Below, one piece after another: positions 6,036-14,753 of a stretch of 64,000 bases of DNA. The stretch's first letter is position 1; every line of letters starts with the position of its first letter. The DNA comes from ZC4RG29 sp964521255 (GTDB taxonomy: Bacteria; Bacteroidota; Bacteroidia; Cytophagales; Cyclobacteriaceae). A program made the translations under genes and the position numbers. Location: the NCBI GenBank assembly GCA_964521255.1, contig CAZFRM010000001.1, forward strand, positions 434,001-498,000. The letters run 5' to 3'. The notes below the pieces were generated by a model. That model was not told the origin of the DNA and ran no database searches. It saw only the letters and a list, made by a program, of their open reading frames with translations.

Positions 6036-7532
6036 TTATTCAATAGCAGGTAACTCGAACACTCGCCTGTAGGCGGCCTGCATTCGGTTTATTTCTTCAT
6101 CGGTAAGCTTAGAAAAATACTCCCTTCTTCTCTTTGGAAATACCCCTTTATTTTGATTTAGAAAAGTTAGCATCATGCTTATCAGTTTGTCGGGCATATC
6201 TACAATGTATTGCAATTCTTTTTTAGCCTCATCATAACGTTGAATGAATAGCAATTCGCCGGGCATATCTTCGGTCACAGTTGAGTGGATAGCCTGAATA
6301 AGATACGTGCATTGATCCGTGAGATCAGGATACCTGAAGTATCCCTCGACATCTGGCAGGTTCGTTATCCTTACACCGCCATCGTCTGTTCTTTCATATT
6401 TTATTCTTTGCATTAAAGGTTTTGAATAGCTTTCCAGCGCATCGTTATAGTCTTTCATGTTATTAAGCATGTGCGCTGAAACAGGAATGATCAAGCCTTG
6501 AGGTACTACCCGATCGTGGACCAATAGATCGTGTATTAAAAAACGATGAAGCCTTCCGTTTCCATCTTCAAAGGGATGTATAAAAACAAAACCGAATGGG
6601 ATCAACGCGGCCCTGATTTCAGGGAAAGTGCCAATTGTTTTTAGGGCTAATTCCTGAAGTCCGTTCATCAGGGATAAGAGAATGACAGGGGGCGGGCAGA
6701 TATAATGGATGTCTTCCAAAAAATTAGGTAAGGATTCGCTTACATAATTTTGAAAATCCCGATAGCCCTCTGCGACAAACCTGGGATCAACGATTGCATT
6801 TTGTAACAAAGTAAGGCGCTCCTGACTTAGTATTTCTTTGAGAGTTTCGGTTCCTGATTTTGTAAGCAATGTCACAAATTTTTCCATTCTGCCTGGGGAA
6901 GGTTTCTCATGTTCTATTTCATAAGAAGATTTTGTCTCCTTTTTGTACAGATAGTTTATTGCTCTCTTGAATACATCGGGATCATAGTCATTTTTAAAGT
7001 CTTTAATCTTGCTCGAGATGTTGACGAAAAGCAACGCTTCCAATTTTTTTGTTTTCCTTACAATCGGGCAATACGTTGCTGTTCCGAGCAGATTGTCATT
7101 TATTCGCCAACGGGTATTTTTAATTGCTTTTCCAGTAATGTATTTACTATTATCCAACAGGTCCACATAATTTCCAGCTAAGGGTTTTAAAAGATTGATC
7201 CCTTTTCTGTTAATGAATTCATACAGAAAACCGATCTTTCTTGCATACTTACCTGCAGGAGAATCGGCTACAAAGGTTTCAATCTCTTCAACTGTAATCT
7301 TTTCCAGAACAGCTTTTAAAAAGTCAAGGCTGAAATCATCGTATTTCAAACTAAATTCAAGATGACGCAGGGGGGTATTTTCAGAAACCTGGTACTTAGG
7401 TCCATAAACTTGCTCTACATTCCCTTTTGAGGTCAGTTCTATTGAATCATTACTTCCTATGTAGGACGAATGCGTTAAGGAATGAGGTAAATTAAAGTAC
7501 CTCTTAAGCCATTCACTACCTACCGGTGTCAT
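6036..7532 (-). CDS. Fic family AMP transferase-like protein
   Basis: A 498-residue Fic-domain protein. The complete active-site motif HPFEDGNGRLHR is at 319-330: histidine 319 is the base and the loop binds the nucleotide phosphates. The domain normally transfers AMP or another nucleotide to a target hydroxyl. An inhibitory-helix-like motif SYEIEH (203-208) lies upstream of the Fic core; it fits [S/T]xxxE[G/N] except for histidine at the last position, suggesting a class II (self-inhibited) protein. The C-terminal 150 residues are helical and unassigned. The gene is single, its 3' end abuts the GIY-YIG repeat, and its upstream region has iterated motifs. Confidence 0.9.
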   Translation of the reverse strand: MTPVGSEWLKRYFNLPHSLTHSSYIGSNDSIELTSKGNVEQVYGPKYQVSENTPLRHLEFSLKYDDFSLDFLKAVLEKITVEEIETFVADSPAGKYARKIGFLYEFINRKGINLLKPLAGNYVDLLDNSKYITGKAIKNTRWRINDNLLGTATYCPIVRKTKKLEALLFVNISSKIKDFKNDYDPDVFKRAINYLYKKETKSSYEIEHEKPSPGRMEKFVTLLTKSGTETLKEILSQERLTLLQNAIVDPRFVAEGYRDFQNYVSESLPNFLEDIHYICPPPVILLSLMNGLQELALKTIGTFPEIRAALIPFGFVFIHPFEDGNGRLHRFLIHDLLVHDRVVPQGLIIPVSAHMLNNMKDYNDALESYSKPLMQRIKYERTDDGGVRITNLPDVEGYFRYPDLTDQCTYLIQAIHSTVTEDMPGELLFIQRYDEAKKELQYIVDMPDKLISMMLTFLNQNKGVFPKRRREYFSKLTDEEINRMQAAYRRVFELPAIE

Positions 7533-7540
7533 AAGTATTT

Positions 7541-7714
7541 ACAGTAAAATTGATAAACCATACGGTAAAATATATAGTTTCAATTGATTTTACTGTAAAA
7601 AAAGTAAAAGATTTTGATCTACCGATTCAGGTAAAACTGATAAGACTCCAGGTAAAATGGACAAGTATTTCCAGAATCACGTGTAAAATCGCTAAAGGAA
7701 GCTCTAAAGAGGTA
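7541..7714. promoter_or_regulatory. Iterated GTAAAA motifs upstream of the Fic gene (two degenerate 87-bp units)
   Basis: Six GTAAAA copies start at 7544, 7565, 7595, 7631, 7652 and 7683. Four of them extend to GTAAAA-NN-G(A/C)(T/C)AA. The spacings 21, 30 / 21, 31 repeat, so the region reads as two diverged 87-bp tandem units. TTTTAC-T-GTAAAA at 7588-7600 is palindromic. It lies directly upstream of the Fic start codon and is probably an operator; the binding protein is unknown. Confidence 0.5.
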
Positions 7715-7826
7715 ACGGCTCTGGAGAAATTTCTTCTTGAGATAGATTTCTAGCTAAAAGCTGGTATCAGCACCATAAAGCTATTTCAACCCTCAATAAA
7801 CCGGGACGCTTCACTGAGAATAATTC

Positions 7827-8915
7827 TCACTTTACAAACACAGCCTTAAAGCTATTCCAGTCTGTATTATCACCTCCCTGCTGATCTTTCTTGTTGCCAT
7901 AGAAGCCTTCCAAAAAATTATCAGTACTTGACCATGCAGTTTGTATAATCCCCTGGTAATTCTCTTTCACCTCTTTTGTAGCAGTTTGCCTGAAGTTAAT
8001 CATATCAGAAACCTGTGCGGTAGAAACTGCCGGTCTTCGCCAGGGACATGTTGCTACCCGAAAACCTTTCATAGCAAATAAGACAGCGGTCTTGTCTGCA
8101 CGTTCATAGTGCCAGTCGCAGATGAACACATCTTTAGGGATCAGGTCAATGGAGCGGTGTGTATTATTCATACTGGCTTCCCACATTCCCAGGCCTGTAA
8201 CTTTTCCGTCAATCATTCGATCTCCCCAAATCCACAACTCACGATTTTTTAGCTTAAGATGATTACGAATTGCTGTTACCTCTCCGGCAAATAATTCTGC
8301 CTTGTCACGACCACTACATCTGGGACACTTGTCGTCTCCAATATAAAATACTTCATCCATGCCGGCGTGAAAAGCTGTGGCTTCGAATACATCACAGATT
8401 TCGTCAACGAGATCAAATACTATTTTGTGGACTTCAGGATGAAGCGGGCAATAACTTTTACAATACAATCCATCAGGGTTTGGCCACACGTATTTCTCCG
8501 GCATTTCCACATGAGGTGTTTCATCAAACTGCGGATAGACGCGCAACAAATTACTTATCTTACTTGCCCAGGACTGATGTCCCAGCAAATTAACCTGTGG
8601 GATGAGACGTATACCGCTAGCCTTGCAAGCCGTTACCAGTTTTTTAACATCAGCGTTTGATAACGTTGTGCTATCACGAAGTTCCGGATGGCTTTCATAC
8701 TGATAATTGTAATCTACACGAAGGATTAGCGTATTAACTTTTCGGGGAGCTAATTCTTCTTTTATGAATTTTATAAATGGATCAATGCTGGAAGACTTAG
8801 GTGCAGCGATGCAAAAACCGCGAACAGGAAATTGATCTTCTGTTTTATTTTGTGCTGCAAGATGCGCGCTTATAACAAAAAGAAACGTTGTGAGAATAGT
8901 GTAAAATTTTTTCAT
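7827..8915 (-). CDS. Secreted glycoside hydrolase family 20-like protein
   Basis: About 362 residues from the chosen ATG at 8915. An upstream in-frame ATG at 8945 would add ten residues before the signal peptide. Residues 1-22 are a signal peptide (VISAHLAAQ). The rest resembles the TIM barrel of GH20 beta-N-acetylhexosaminidases: DYNYQYESHPEL, a RLIPQVNLLGHQSW strand and the catalytic pair in HAGMDEVFYIG (D187-E188). The typical N-terminal GH20b domain is missing, so the protein is only a catalytic barrel. Four cysteines (CKSYC, CPRC) lie near the active site. It stands alone. The exact sugar substrate cannot be stated. Confidence 0.7.
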   Translation of the reverse strand: MKKFYTILTTFLFVISAHLAAQNKTEDQFPVRGFCIAAPKSSSIDPFIKFIKEELAPRKVNTLILRVDYNYQYESHPELRDSTTLSNADVKKLVTACKASGIRLIPQVNLLGHQSWASKISNLLRVYPQFDETPHVEMPEKYVWPNPDGLYCKSYCPLHPEVHKIVFDLVDEICDVFEATAFHAGMDEVFYIGDDKCPRCSGRDKAELFAGEVTAIRNHLKLKNRELWIWGDRMIDGKVTGLGMWEASMNNTHRSIDLIPKDVFICDWHYERADKTAVLFAMKGFRVATCPWRRPAVSTAQVSDMINFRQTATKEVKENYQGIIQTAWSSTDNFLEGFYGNKKDQQGGDNTDWNSFKAVFVK

Positions 8916-9126
8916 ATAAAGATCGAATAGACTTAATTGAAACATCGAATTGCATGACCATTAATTACAGCAGATTGCGTGGAGGGATTACAAAACCATT
9001 CTGTGTAACTTAATCTCCATGAAAATAATTATTCCAATTATCACTTTATATAAAAATAACATGAGTGGTCGCACACCAAAGACACACTATGTAAATGTGC
9101 CGGACTACTAATTCAAACTCCGATTG

Positions 9127-10038
9127 CTACATTATATTAAAAGAAGTTAAATGCGATCCTTCTGCTGTCACTTCTAATTTCATTTTACTTCCACTCCTCC
9201 AGGCTACATTTGGATTGTCATGCCCGGTTGGAAATTCAAATGCAACGGGATATTTAAACTCCTTTACTTTATTTAAAATTATCTCTTCTACCGATTCTCC
9301 AAAAACAGTTTCAGTATCTGATATATTAGTCATATGACCGATAGCTAATCCGGCAAGGTCATTCAATTTATCTGCCCGCTTCAAGTGGGTCATCATGCGA
9401 TCGATCTTGTATTTATATTCTTCAATCTCTTCAAGAATTAAAATTTTTCCTTTTGTATCGGGTTCTGATTTCGTGCCGATAGAATCTACAATCAAAGTAA
9501 GATTGCCGCCGATTGTTTCACCAACTGCGGTTCCTTGTCCATTATATTTATTGGGTATCGCTGCAATATCCTGAAGTCCTTCAAACAGAATTCTTTTCAA
9601 ACTTTCAACCGATGTAGCGGTGTTGGGTTTCGTGAAGAGCAAAGGCATTATTCCGTGAATGCTCTCGCAACCAAGGTTATTTAGTTGAAGATGTAACGCA
9701 GTAATATCACTGAAGCCCACAATCCATTTTGGTCTTTTAAGAAATTCAGTGAAATCGAGTTGATCAATAATGCGTGTAATTCCATATCCACCCCGGGCAC
9801 AAAAAATAGCCTTCACCGATTCATCATCAAGGGCGCTTTGCAAATCACTCATTCGCTCATTATCTGCTCCTGATAAATAATTATGCGCTTCGCTGTAAAC
9901 ATTTTTACCTAATAAAACTTTCAATCCCCAATCTCCTAAAATCTTAATAGCATCGTCCAATGCATTCTTCTTAAGTTTTCCTGCGGGAGCAACTATAGCC
10001 GCCGAATCACCTGATGTTAAAAATGCGGGAGTGATCAT
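9127..10038 (-). CDS. LD-carboxypeptidase, peptidase family S66
   Basis: A 303-residue S66 serine peptidase. LdcA-type enzymes remove the terminal D-alanine from murein tetrapeptides during peptidoglycan recycling; MccF-type members cleave microcin C. The nucleophile is Ser110 in VGFSDIT, after the ARGGYGITRIID motif. The catalytic glutamate lies in ILEEIEEYKYKIDRM (about 203-207) and the histidine is His273 in FPTGHDNPN. There is no signal peptide, as expected for a cytoplasmic recycling enzyme. A terminator (10056-10081) separates it from the ompH genes upstream. Confidence 0.88.
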   Translation of the reverse strand: MITPAFLTSGDSAAIVAPAGKLKKNALDDAIKILGDWGLKVLLGKNVYSEAHNYLSGADNERMSDLQSALDDESVKAIFCARGGYGITRIIDQLDFTEFLKRPKWIVGFSDITALHLQLNNLGCESIHGIMPLLFTKPNTATSVESLKRILFEGLQDIAAIPNKYNGQGTAVGETIGGNLTLIVDSIGTKSEPDTKGKILILEEIEEYKYKIDRMMTHLKRADKLNDLAGLAIGHMTNISDTETVFGESVEEIILNKVKEFKYPVAFEFPTGHDNPNVAWRSGSKMKLEVTAEGSHLTSFNIM

Positions 10039-10055
10039 ACAACGAATTAAAACAA

Positions 10056-10081
10056 AAAACCCCGTCGGTTAACGGGGTTTT
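10056..10081 (-). terminator. Terminator of the uppS-bamA-ompH cluster
   Basis: On the minus strand AAAACCCC, a 10-nt loop and GGGGTTTT are followed by more T residues. It lies 20 bp after the stop of the last ompH gene. Confidence 0.85.
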
Positions 10082-10101
10082 GAATAAGTTATATTATTTT
10101 T

Positions 10102-10662
10102 TTACTTCTGAGGTTGTGTCTGTGCCTGGGGCTGAGGCTTGGGGGTTATTCCCATTTTCTTAAGCACCATTTCAGAAACATCAAGCTTCTCGTCTCCATA
10201 AAGGACCACATCAAGACCTCCAAGTTGATTGCTGATGATAAGGTTGAATCCGTTTTCTTTAGCTACATCATCAATGGCTCTACCAACTTTACCGTATACC
10301 GGTTCCATTAACGCAGCTTGTTTTTGTTGAATGGTTGCCTGGGCATCTTCCTGTAGTTTTTGAAGATTAGCCTGTAACTGTTGCAGTTCACGTTCTGTAT
10401 TAGCTCTTACTGCCGGCAGCATGGTGTTAAGATTAGCTGTATAATCATCGAGCTTCCTTTTAAATTCGGCAGCCTTATTATCAATCTCTTTCTTCAGCTG
10501 ATTTTGTGTTGATTGTAGTTCTGTTTCGATTTGTTTCTGCTCCGGCATTTCGCTAAAAATGTAGTCTACATCAGCAAATCCTATTTTAAGCGAAGTAGTT
10601 TGAGCCTGCGCTGTCAAGGTACTTGCCAGTCCGAAAGCCAATAAAAAAAATAGTGTTCTCAT
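10102..10662 (-). CDS. OmpH/Skp family periplasmic chaperone, second copy
   Basis: A 186-residue exported protein with a signal peptide (1-20, LTAQAQ). An OmpH/Skp core follows: the FADVDYIFSEMPEQKQIE strand, then a long coiled coil (about 45-120) rich in Q/K/E, then KVGRAIDDVAKENGFNLIIS. Skp-type trimers hold unfolded outer-membrane proteins in the periplasm. The C-terminus is a proline/glutamine tail (PKPQPQAQTQPQ). It lies 19 bp after the first ompH and belongs to the BamA cluster, so it most likely feeds BamA. Confidence 0.93.
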   Translation of the reverse strand: MRTLFFLLAFGLASTLTAQAQTTSLKIGFADVDYIFSEMPEQKQIETELQSTQNQLKKEIDNKAAEFKRKLDDYTANLNTMLPAVRANTERELQQLQANLQKLQEDAQATIQQKQAALMEPVYGKVGRAIDDVAKENGFNLIISNQLGGLDVVLYGDEKLDVSEMVLKKMGITPKPQPQAQTQPQK

Positions 10663-10681
10663 TACGTTTTATTTTTCAAGT

Positions 10682-11218
10682 TTAGTTTTTAATAACATCA
10701 TTGGGATCGCCCAACCCCAGCTCATCCAGCACAAAATCAGTATAGTCGTACCGTGGATCCGTATAAATCATGACTAACTGACTGGCTTTATCAAATACGA
10801 TCGCAAGATTATTTTGCTTAGCAACCTTCTCGACGGAATCCCACACTTTATCCATTACCGGTTTTATCAGTTCTTGCTTTTTGAGAAAGAACAAGCCACC
10901 AAAGCCAAATACCTTTTTTTGATATTCCTTTAATTCGGCTTCCTTTTTTTGAATTGCTTCATTCCGCTCTTTGCGCATTTCATCTGTCAACAACACTTGT
11001 TCGGCCTGAAGGGCGCTGTACAAACCCTGTATATTCCTGTCCATATCCTGAATCTCCTTTTCCCAGCCCCGGGAAAGTTCATTGATTTCGTCCTGGGCTT
11101 TCTTGTATTCAGGCATTTTACTTAGAACATAGTCCGTATCTATGTACCCGAACCTTTGAGCGTTAACAAAAGTCAGGCCGAAAATGAGAAAAAATATTGT
11201 AATAAAACAACACCTCAT
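10682..11218 (-). CDS. OmpH/Skp family periplasmic chaperone, first copy
   Basis: About 178 residues from the ATG at 11218; an earlier in-frame codon would overlap bamA and place 16 residues before the signal peptide. The signal peptide (MRCCFITIFFLIFG to NAQ) is followed by the OmpH strand FGYIDTDYVLSKMPEYKKAQDEI. The coiled-coil tentacle is at about 45-110, then VWDSVEKVAKQNNLAIVFD. The ATG is 4 bp past the bamA stop, so the two are translationally close. Two ompH copies in a row after bamA are common in Bacteroidota. Confidence 0.93.
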   Translation of the reverse strand: MRCCFITIFFLIFGLTFVNAQRFGYIDTDYVLSKMPEYKKAQDEINELSRGWEKEIQDMDRNIQGLYSALQAEQVLLTDEMRKERNEAIQKKEAELKEYQKKVFGFGGLFFLKKQELIKPVMDKVWDSVEKVAKQNNLAIVFDKASQLVMIYTDPRYDYTDFVLDELGLGDPNDVIKN

Positions 11219-11222
11219 AATC

Positions 11223-13922
11223 CTATCTAAGTTGTTGACCAATGGTAAAATGGAACTGCGAACCACTTATTTCCCGTCCAAAAGGCAATTGATCAAAGCC
11301 ATACGCCCAATTCAAGCCTATCAGACCAAAAGCCGGCATAAATAGCCTGACACCTGCCCCCGCTGATTTATACAGCTTGAACGGATTAAAGTCTTCATAA
11401 TTGTTCCAGTTATTGCCAGCCTCAGTGAAGACAAACCCGTAAATCGTTGCGGCATTGCCCGTAGTTACAGGGTAGCGAAGCTCAAGTCCTAATTTGTCGT
11501 AAACTATGCCACCTTGAATTTGCTGCGTACTCTGATTACCATAATTGGCATAAAGAGGAGGCGTGACACGATTGTCTTCGTAACCTCTCAGACCAATAAC
11601 ATCCTGGCCTAAAACAAACGATCCAACACCTCCGGCAAGACCTGATCCGCCCATAAAGAAGCGCTCAAAGGGACCTACGCCATATTTATCTGAATAAGAC
11701 CCGATAAAACCAAAGTGCGCCTTTGCTTCAAGGACAAGCTTCTTCTTGTTGTCCAAAGGCAAGTAGTATTTAGCATCAAACATCCATTTGTGATATTCAA
11801 TCCATTTATACTTCTCCTGATTGTACTCTTCCAGGGTTTCACCTTGATCATAGCTAATATCCCGCCATTTTGAAAACGGAGGAGTTAACGTTACGCTCAA
11901 AGAAATCTCTGATCCTTCCGTTGGATACCTGGGATCTCCTGTACTTCTTCTCGATAGGGTAAAATTCAGTGCAATGCTGTTCGCGTCACCATTCGAGAAT
12001 CCAAGACCCATTGGATAGTTTGTCAAACTATACTTCGTATAGCTTAAGGAATTAGAAAGAGTAAAATAATTATCCGGCCATTCCAAAAGCCTGCCTAAAC
12101 CTACAGACACATTGTGTACGATAAGCTTTTGATCGGGAAAATCAGTATTCTGATATCCATAATAATATGAACGTTGAATTGAACTATTGAAACTTACGCT
12201 AAACGATTGAGGCTTCCGGCCGCCCAACCACGGTTCTGAGAAGGAGAATCCATAGTTTTGATATGCTCTGCCATTCGCCTGAACGCGCAAGGAAAGCCTT
12301 TGCCCATCACCCACAGGAAGTGGTCTCCAATTTTCAAAGTGGGGAATGTTACGTAGCGAGAAATTATTAAATGTTAATCCAAGCGTTCCTACGAAACCGT
12401 AGTAACCTCCCCATCCCCCGGATAATTCAATCTGATCATTAGACTGTTCCTCTACCTGCCATTCGATATCAACGGTACCATTACTTGGATTGGGCATCAT
12501 ATTCTGGCCAATCTTCTCCGGGTTAAAGTAACCAAGCTGTGAAAGCGATTGTTGTGTACGAATAATATCGGATCTTCTGAATTTCTGTCCGGGCACAGTT
12601 CTTAATTCGCGTCGGATAACGTGATCACTGGTTCGCTCATTCCCTGTTATGGTTACTTCATTAACGGTAGCCTGATCGCCTTCAAAAATTCGCATCTCAA
12701 CATCGATAGAATCACCGGACACTGCTACTTCAACCGGTGTAATGCGGAAGAATAAATAACCATCATCCATATACAAACCACTAATATCAGCTCCTTTAGG
12801 ATTGAAAGTTATTTTTCGATCAATTAACTCCTTGTTGTAAACATCCCCTTTCTTAATACCCAAAACGGCATTTAATATTCTGTCGTTGTGAATGTAGTTA
12901 CCCGTCCATATTATATTTCTGAAGTAGTACTTTGATCCCTCAGAAACCTTCAGATCAATATCAATTGTACGTGAGTCATGATTGTAAACCGTGTCGGCCA
13001 CTATCTCTGCATCACGGTATCCTTTCGAGTTGTAAAATGCAAGAATTTTTTTCTTATCATCTTCGTAGTCAGACTTTATAAATTTTGAGCTTGTAAAAAC
13101 ATTCAACCTGACATTGCGACTAAAAAATTCCTTAGCCTCATCCAGGGTAACAGGTTCAGGTGATGCTAAATAATCTTTCGGCTTACGGCTTAATATCTCT
13201 CTTACCAATGTACGATGAAGGAAGAAGCCAGGACGCTCGTGTGTTTTCTTCATCTTCTTTTTAAGTTTTGCATCGGTAACACTCTCGTTGCCCGTAAACG
13301 AAATACTATTGATCTTGACTTTTGAATTTGTATTCACATCAATTTTCAAACGCATTCCTTCCCGATTTAAAGTATCGCGTTCCTGAATGATTTTAACTTC
13401 AGTGTTGAGAAAGCCCTTCTTTACAAAATGTTTCTTTACCGCCAGCTCGGTATTTCTGATCATGGCATCATTTACAATCTTGCCCTTGATCAAATCAAGA
13501 TCCTGCTTTAAAGATGACTCTTGTCCTTTGCTTATCCCCTGGAAATAGTAATTAGTAAGACGCGGTCTTTCAGCAAGAATGATGTTGAGATATACATCAC
13601 TGCCTTCAATCTTTTGAACTTCTATGGTTACATCGCCAACTAATCCGTGCTTCCAAAGTTTACGAATGGCGCCTGTAACTGCGTCTCCCGGAATTTTAAT
13701 TTTGTCTCCAACCCTAAGATCCGTCAAGGAAACGATCGCGTTTTTATCCAGCACGCGCAAGCCAGTCACTTCAATGCCGGCAATTGTATACTCTGCAGGA
13801 TTGACATAGTTGAGCTTGTTCGCGGTTTCTGCAGGCTGTGTTCCCCGATCTCTCCGCCTGATCTGTGCCCACGTATCGGCCATTACACACAACAATGCAA
13901 TTATTAATAAAACTCTTCTCAT
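11223..13922 (-). CDS. bamA: Outer membrane protein assembly factor BamA
   Basis: An 899-residue outer-membrane protein, the core of the machine that folds beta-barrel proteins. The signal peptide is residues 1-19 (CVMADTWAQ). POTRA domains run from about 45 to 475, for example YTIAGIEVTGLRVLDKNAI at the start and ATVNEVTITGNERTSDHVIRRELR in the last one. The C-terminal half is the Omp85 barrel, with the conserved loop-6 motif IGLRGYEDNR (V/I-R-G-Y type) and a final aromatic-rich strand FHFTIGQQLR. It is longer than E. coli BamA (810 residues), as usual in this phylum. It lies between uppS and two Skp-like genes. Confidence 0.97.
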   Translation of the reverse strand: MRRVLLIIALLCVMADTWAQIRRRDRGTQPAETANKLNYVNPAEYTIAGIEVTGLRVLDKNAIVSLTDLRVGDKIKIPGDAVTGAIRKLWKHGLVGDVTIEVQKIEGSDVYLNIILAERPRLTNYYFQGISKGQESSLKQDLDLIKGKIVNDAMIRNTELAVKKHFVKKGFLNTEVKIIQERDTLNREGMRLKIDVNTNSKVKINSISFTGNESVTDAKLKKKMKKTHERPGFFLHRTLVREILSRKPKDYLASPEPVTLDEAKEFFSRNVRLNVFTSSKFIKSDYEDDKKKILAFYNSKGYRDAEIVADTVYNHDSRTIDIDLKVSEGSKYYFRNIIWTGNYIHNDRILNAVLGIKKGDVYNKELIDRKITFNPKGADISGLYMDDGYLFFRITPVEVAVSGDSIDVEMRIFEGDQATVNEVTITGNERTSDHVIRRELRTVPGQKFRRSDIIRTQQSLSQLGYFNPEKIGQNMMPNPSNGTVDIEWQVEEQSNDQIELSGGWGGYYGFVGTLGLTFNNFSLRNIPHFENWRPLPVGDGQRLSLRVQANGRAYQNYGFSFSEPWLGGRKPQSFSVSFNSSIQRSYYYGYQNTDFPDQKLIVHNVSVGLGRLLEWPDNYFTLSNSLSYTKYSLTNYPMGLGFSNGDANSIALNFTLSRRSTGDPRYPTEGSEISLSVTLTPPFSKWRDISYDQGETLEEYNQEKYKWIEYHKWMFDAKYYLPLDNKKKLVLEAKAHFGFIGSYSDKYGVGPFERFFMGGSGLAGGVGSFVLGQDVIGLRGYEDNRVTPPLYANYGNQSTQQIQGGIVYDKLGLELRYPVTTGNAATIYGFVFTEAGNNWNNYEDFNPFKLYKSAGAGVRLFMPAFGLIGLNWAYGFDQLPFGREISGSQFHFTIGQQLR

Positions 13923-13927
13923 TCAGT

Positions 13928-14677
13928 TTAAGCCGGATTCAATTGTTCACTTGTTTTTCCAAATCTCCTTTCACGCTGTTGGTAAGACCAGATGGCTTCA
14001 TACAAATGTTCTTTTCTAAAATCTGGCCATAAAGTGGGGGTTATGTAAAGTTCTGTATATGCAATTTGCCATAATAGAAAATTGCTCACTCTCATTTCTC
14101 CACTGGTCCGGATCAGTAACTCTGGATCTGGGATGCCGGTAGTCTGCAAATAGTTCTCAAAAGTTGCATCATTAATGTCATTAGCATTAATTTTTCCACT
14201 CTTAACATCATTTGCAATCTTTTTTACAGCTTTCAGAATTTCCCAACGCCCGCTATAACTCAAAGCGATATTTAAAGTTAATCCTGTATTGTTTTTGGTC
14301 TGGTCTCTTGCCCATTCCAGATTCTTCTGGCAATTTAAAGGCAGATGCGATGTTTCTCCTATGGTCGTTAGCTTAACCCGGTTCTCCATAAGTCGGCTAA
14401 TTTCCTGTTTCAACGTATTTACGAGCAATTCCATCAGGCCATCAATCTCTTCCTTTGGTCTGCTCCAGTTCTCCGTAGAGAATGCATAAAGAGTTAAATA
14501 CTGAATACCAAGTTCACCGCATCCTTCTGTAACTTCCCGTACGGCCTGAACTGCGTTTCGATGGCCAAAAATCCGTAAAGCTCCTTTCTTTTTAGCCCAT
14601 CTTCCATTGCCGTCCATGATGACAGCAATATGCCTGGGCAAATTATTAAGGTCGATATGTTCCTTGAAGGAGGCCAT
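13928..14677 (-). CDS. uppS: Isoprenyl transferase (undecaprenyl diphosphate synthase)
   Basis: About 249 residues. A cis-prenyltransferase that condenses isopentenyl diphosphate onto farnesyl diphosphate to make the C55 carrier for peptidoglycan and O-antigen. The signature IAVIMDGNGRWAKKKG contains the catalytic Mg-binding aspartate. GHRNAVQAVREV, the substrate motif YAFSTENWSRP and LLIRTSGEMRVSNFLLWQIAYTELY are all present. I use the ATG at 14677; the in-frame TTG four codons earlier falls inside a TAATTTTG sequence that looks like a promoter -7 element. It is followed 5 bp later by bamA. Confidence 0.96.
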   Translation of the reverse strand: MASFKEHIDLNNLPRHIAVIMDGNGRWAKKKGALRIFGHRNAVQAVREVTEGCGELGIQYLTLYAFSTENWSRPKEEIDGLMELLVNTLKQEISRLMENRVKLTTIGETSHLPLNCQKNLEWARDQTKNNTGLTLNIALSYSGRWEILKAVKKIANDVKSGKINANDINDATFENYLQTTGIPDPELLIRTSGEMRVSNFLLWQIAYTELYITPTLWPDFRKEHLYEAIWSYQQRERRFGKTSEQLNPA

Positions 14678-14753
14678 AAGAGCCTGCAAAATTAGCGTAT
14701 TTATTGGAAAATCAGTGAGGCAAAAAGTTGATATAAAAATACTTGCCCATTAG

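Noticed and set aside
7550..7753. 67-codon plus-strand open frame upstream of the Fic gene, at first a candidate antitoxin
   Set aside because: Its sequence is made by the GTAAAA repeat units (VK-containing repeats) and has no plausible fold, start signal or family likeness.
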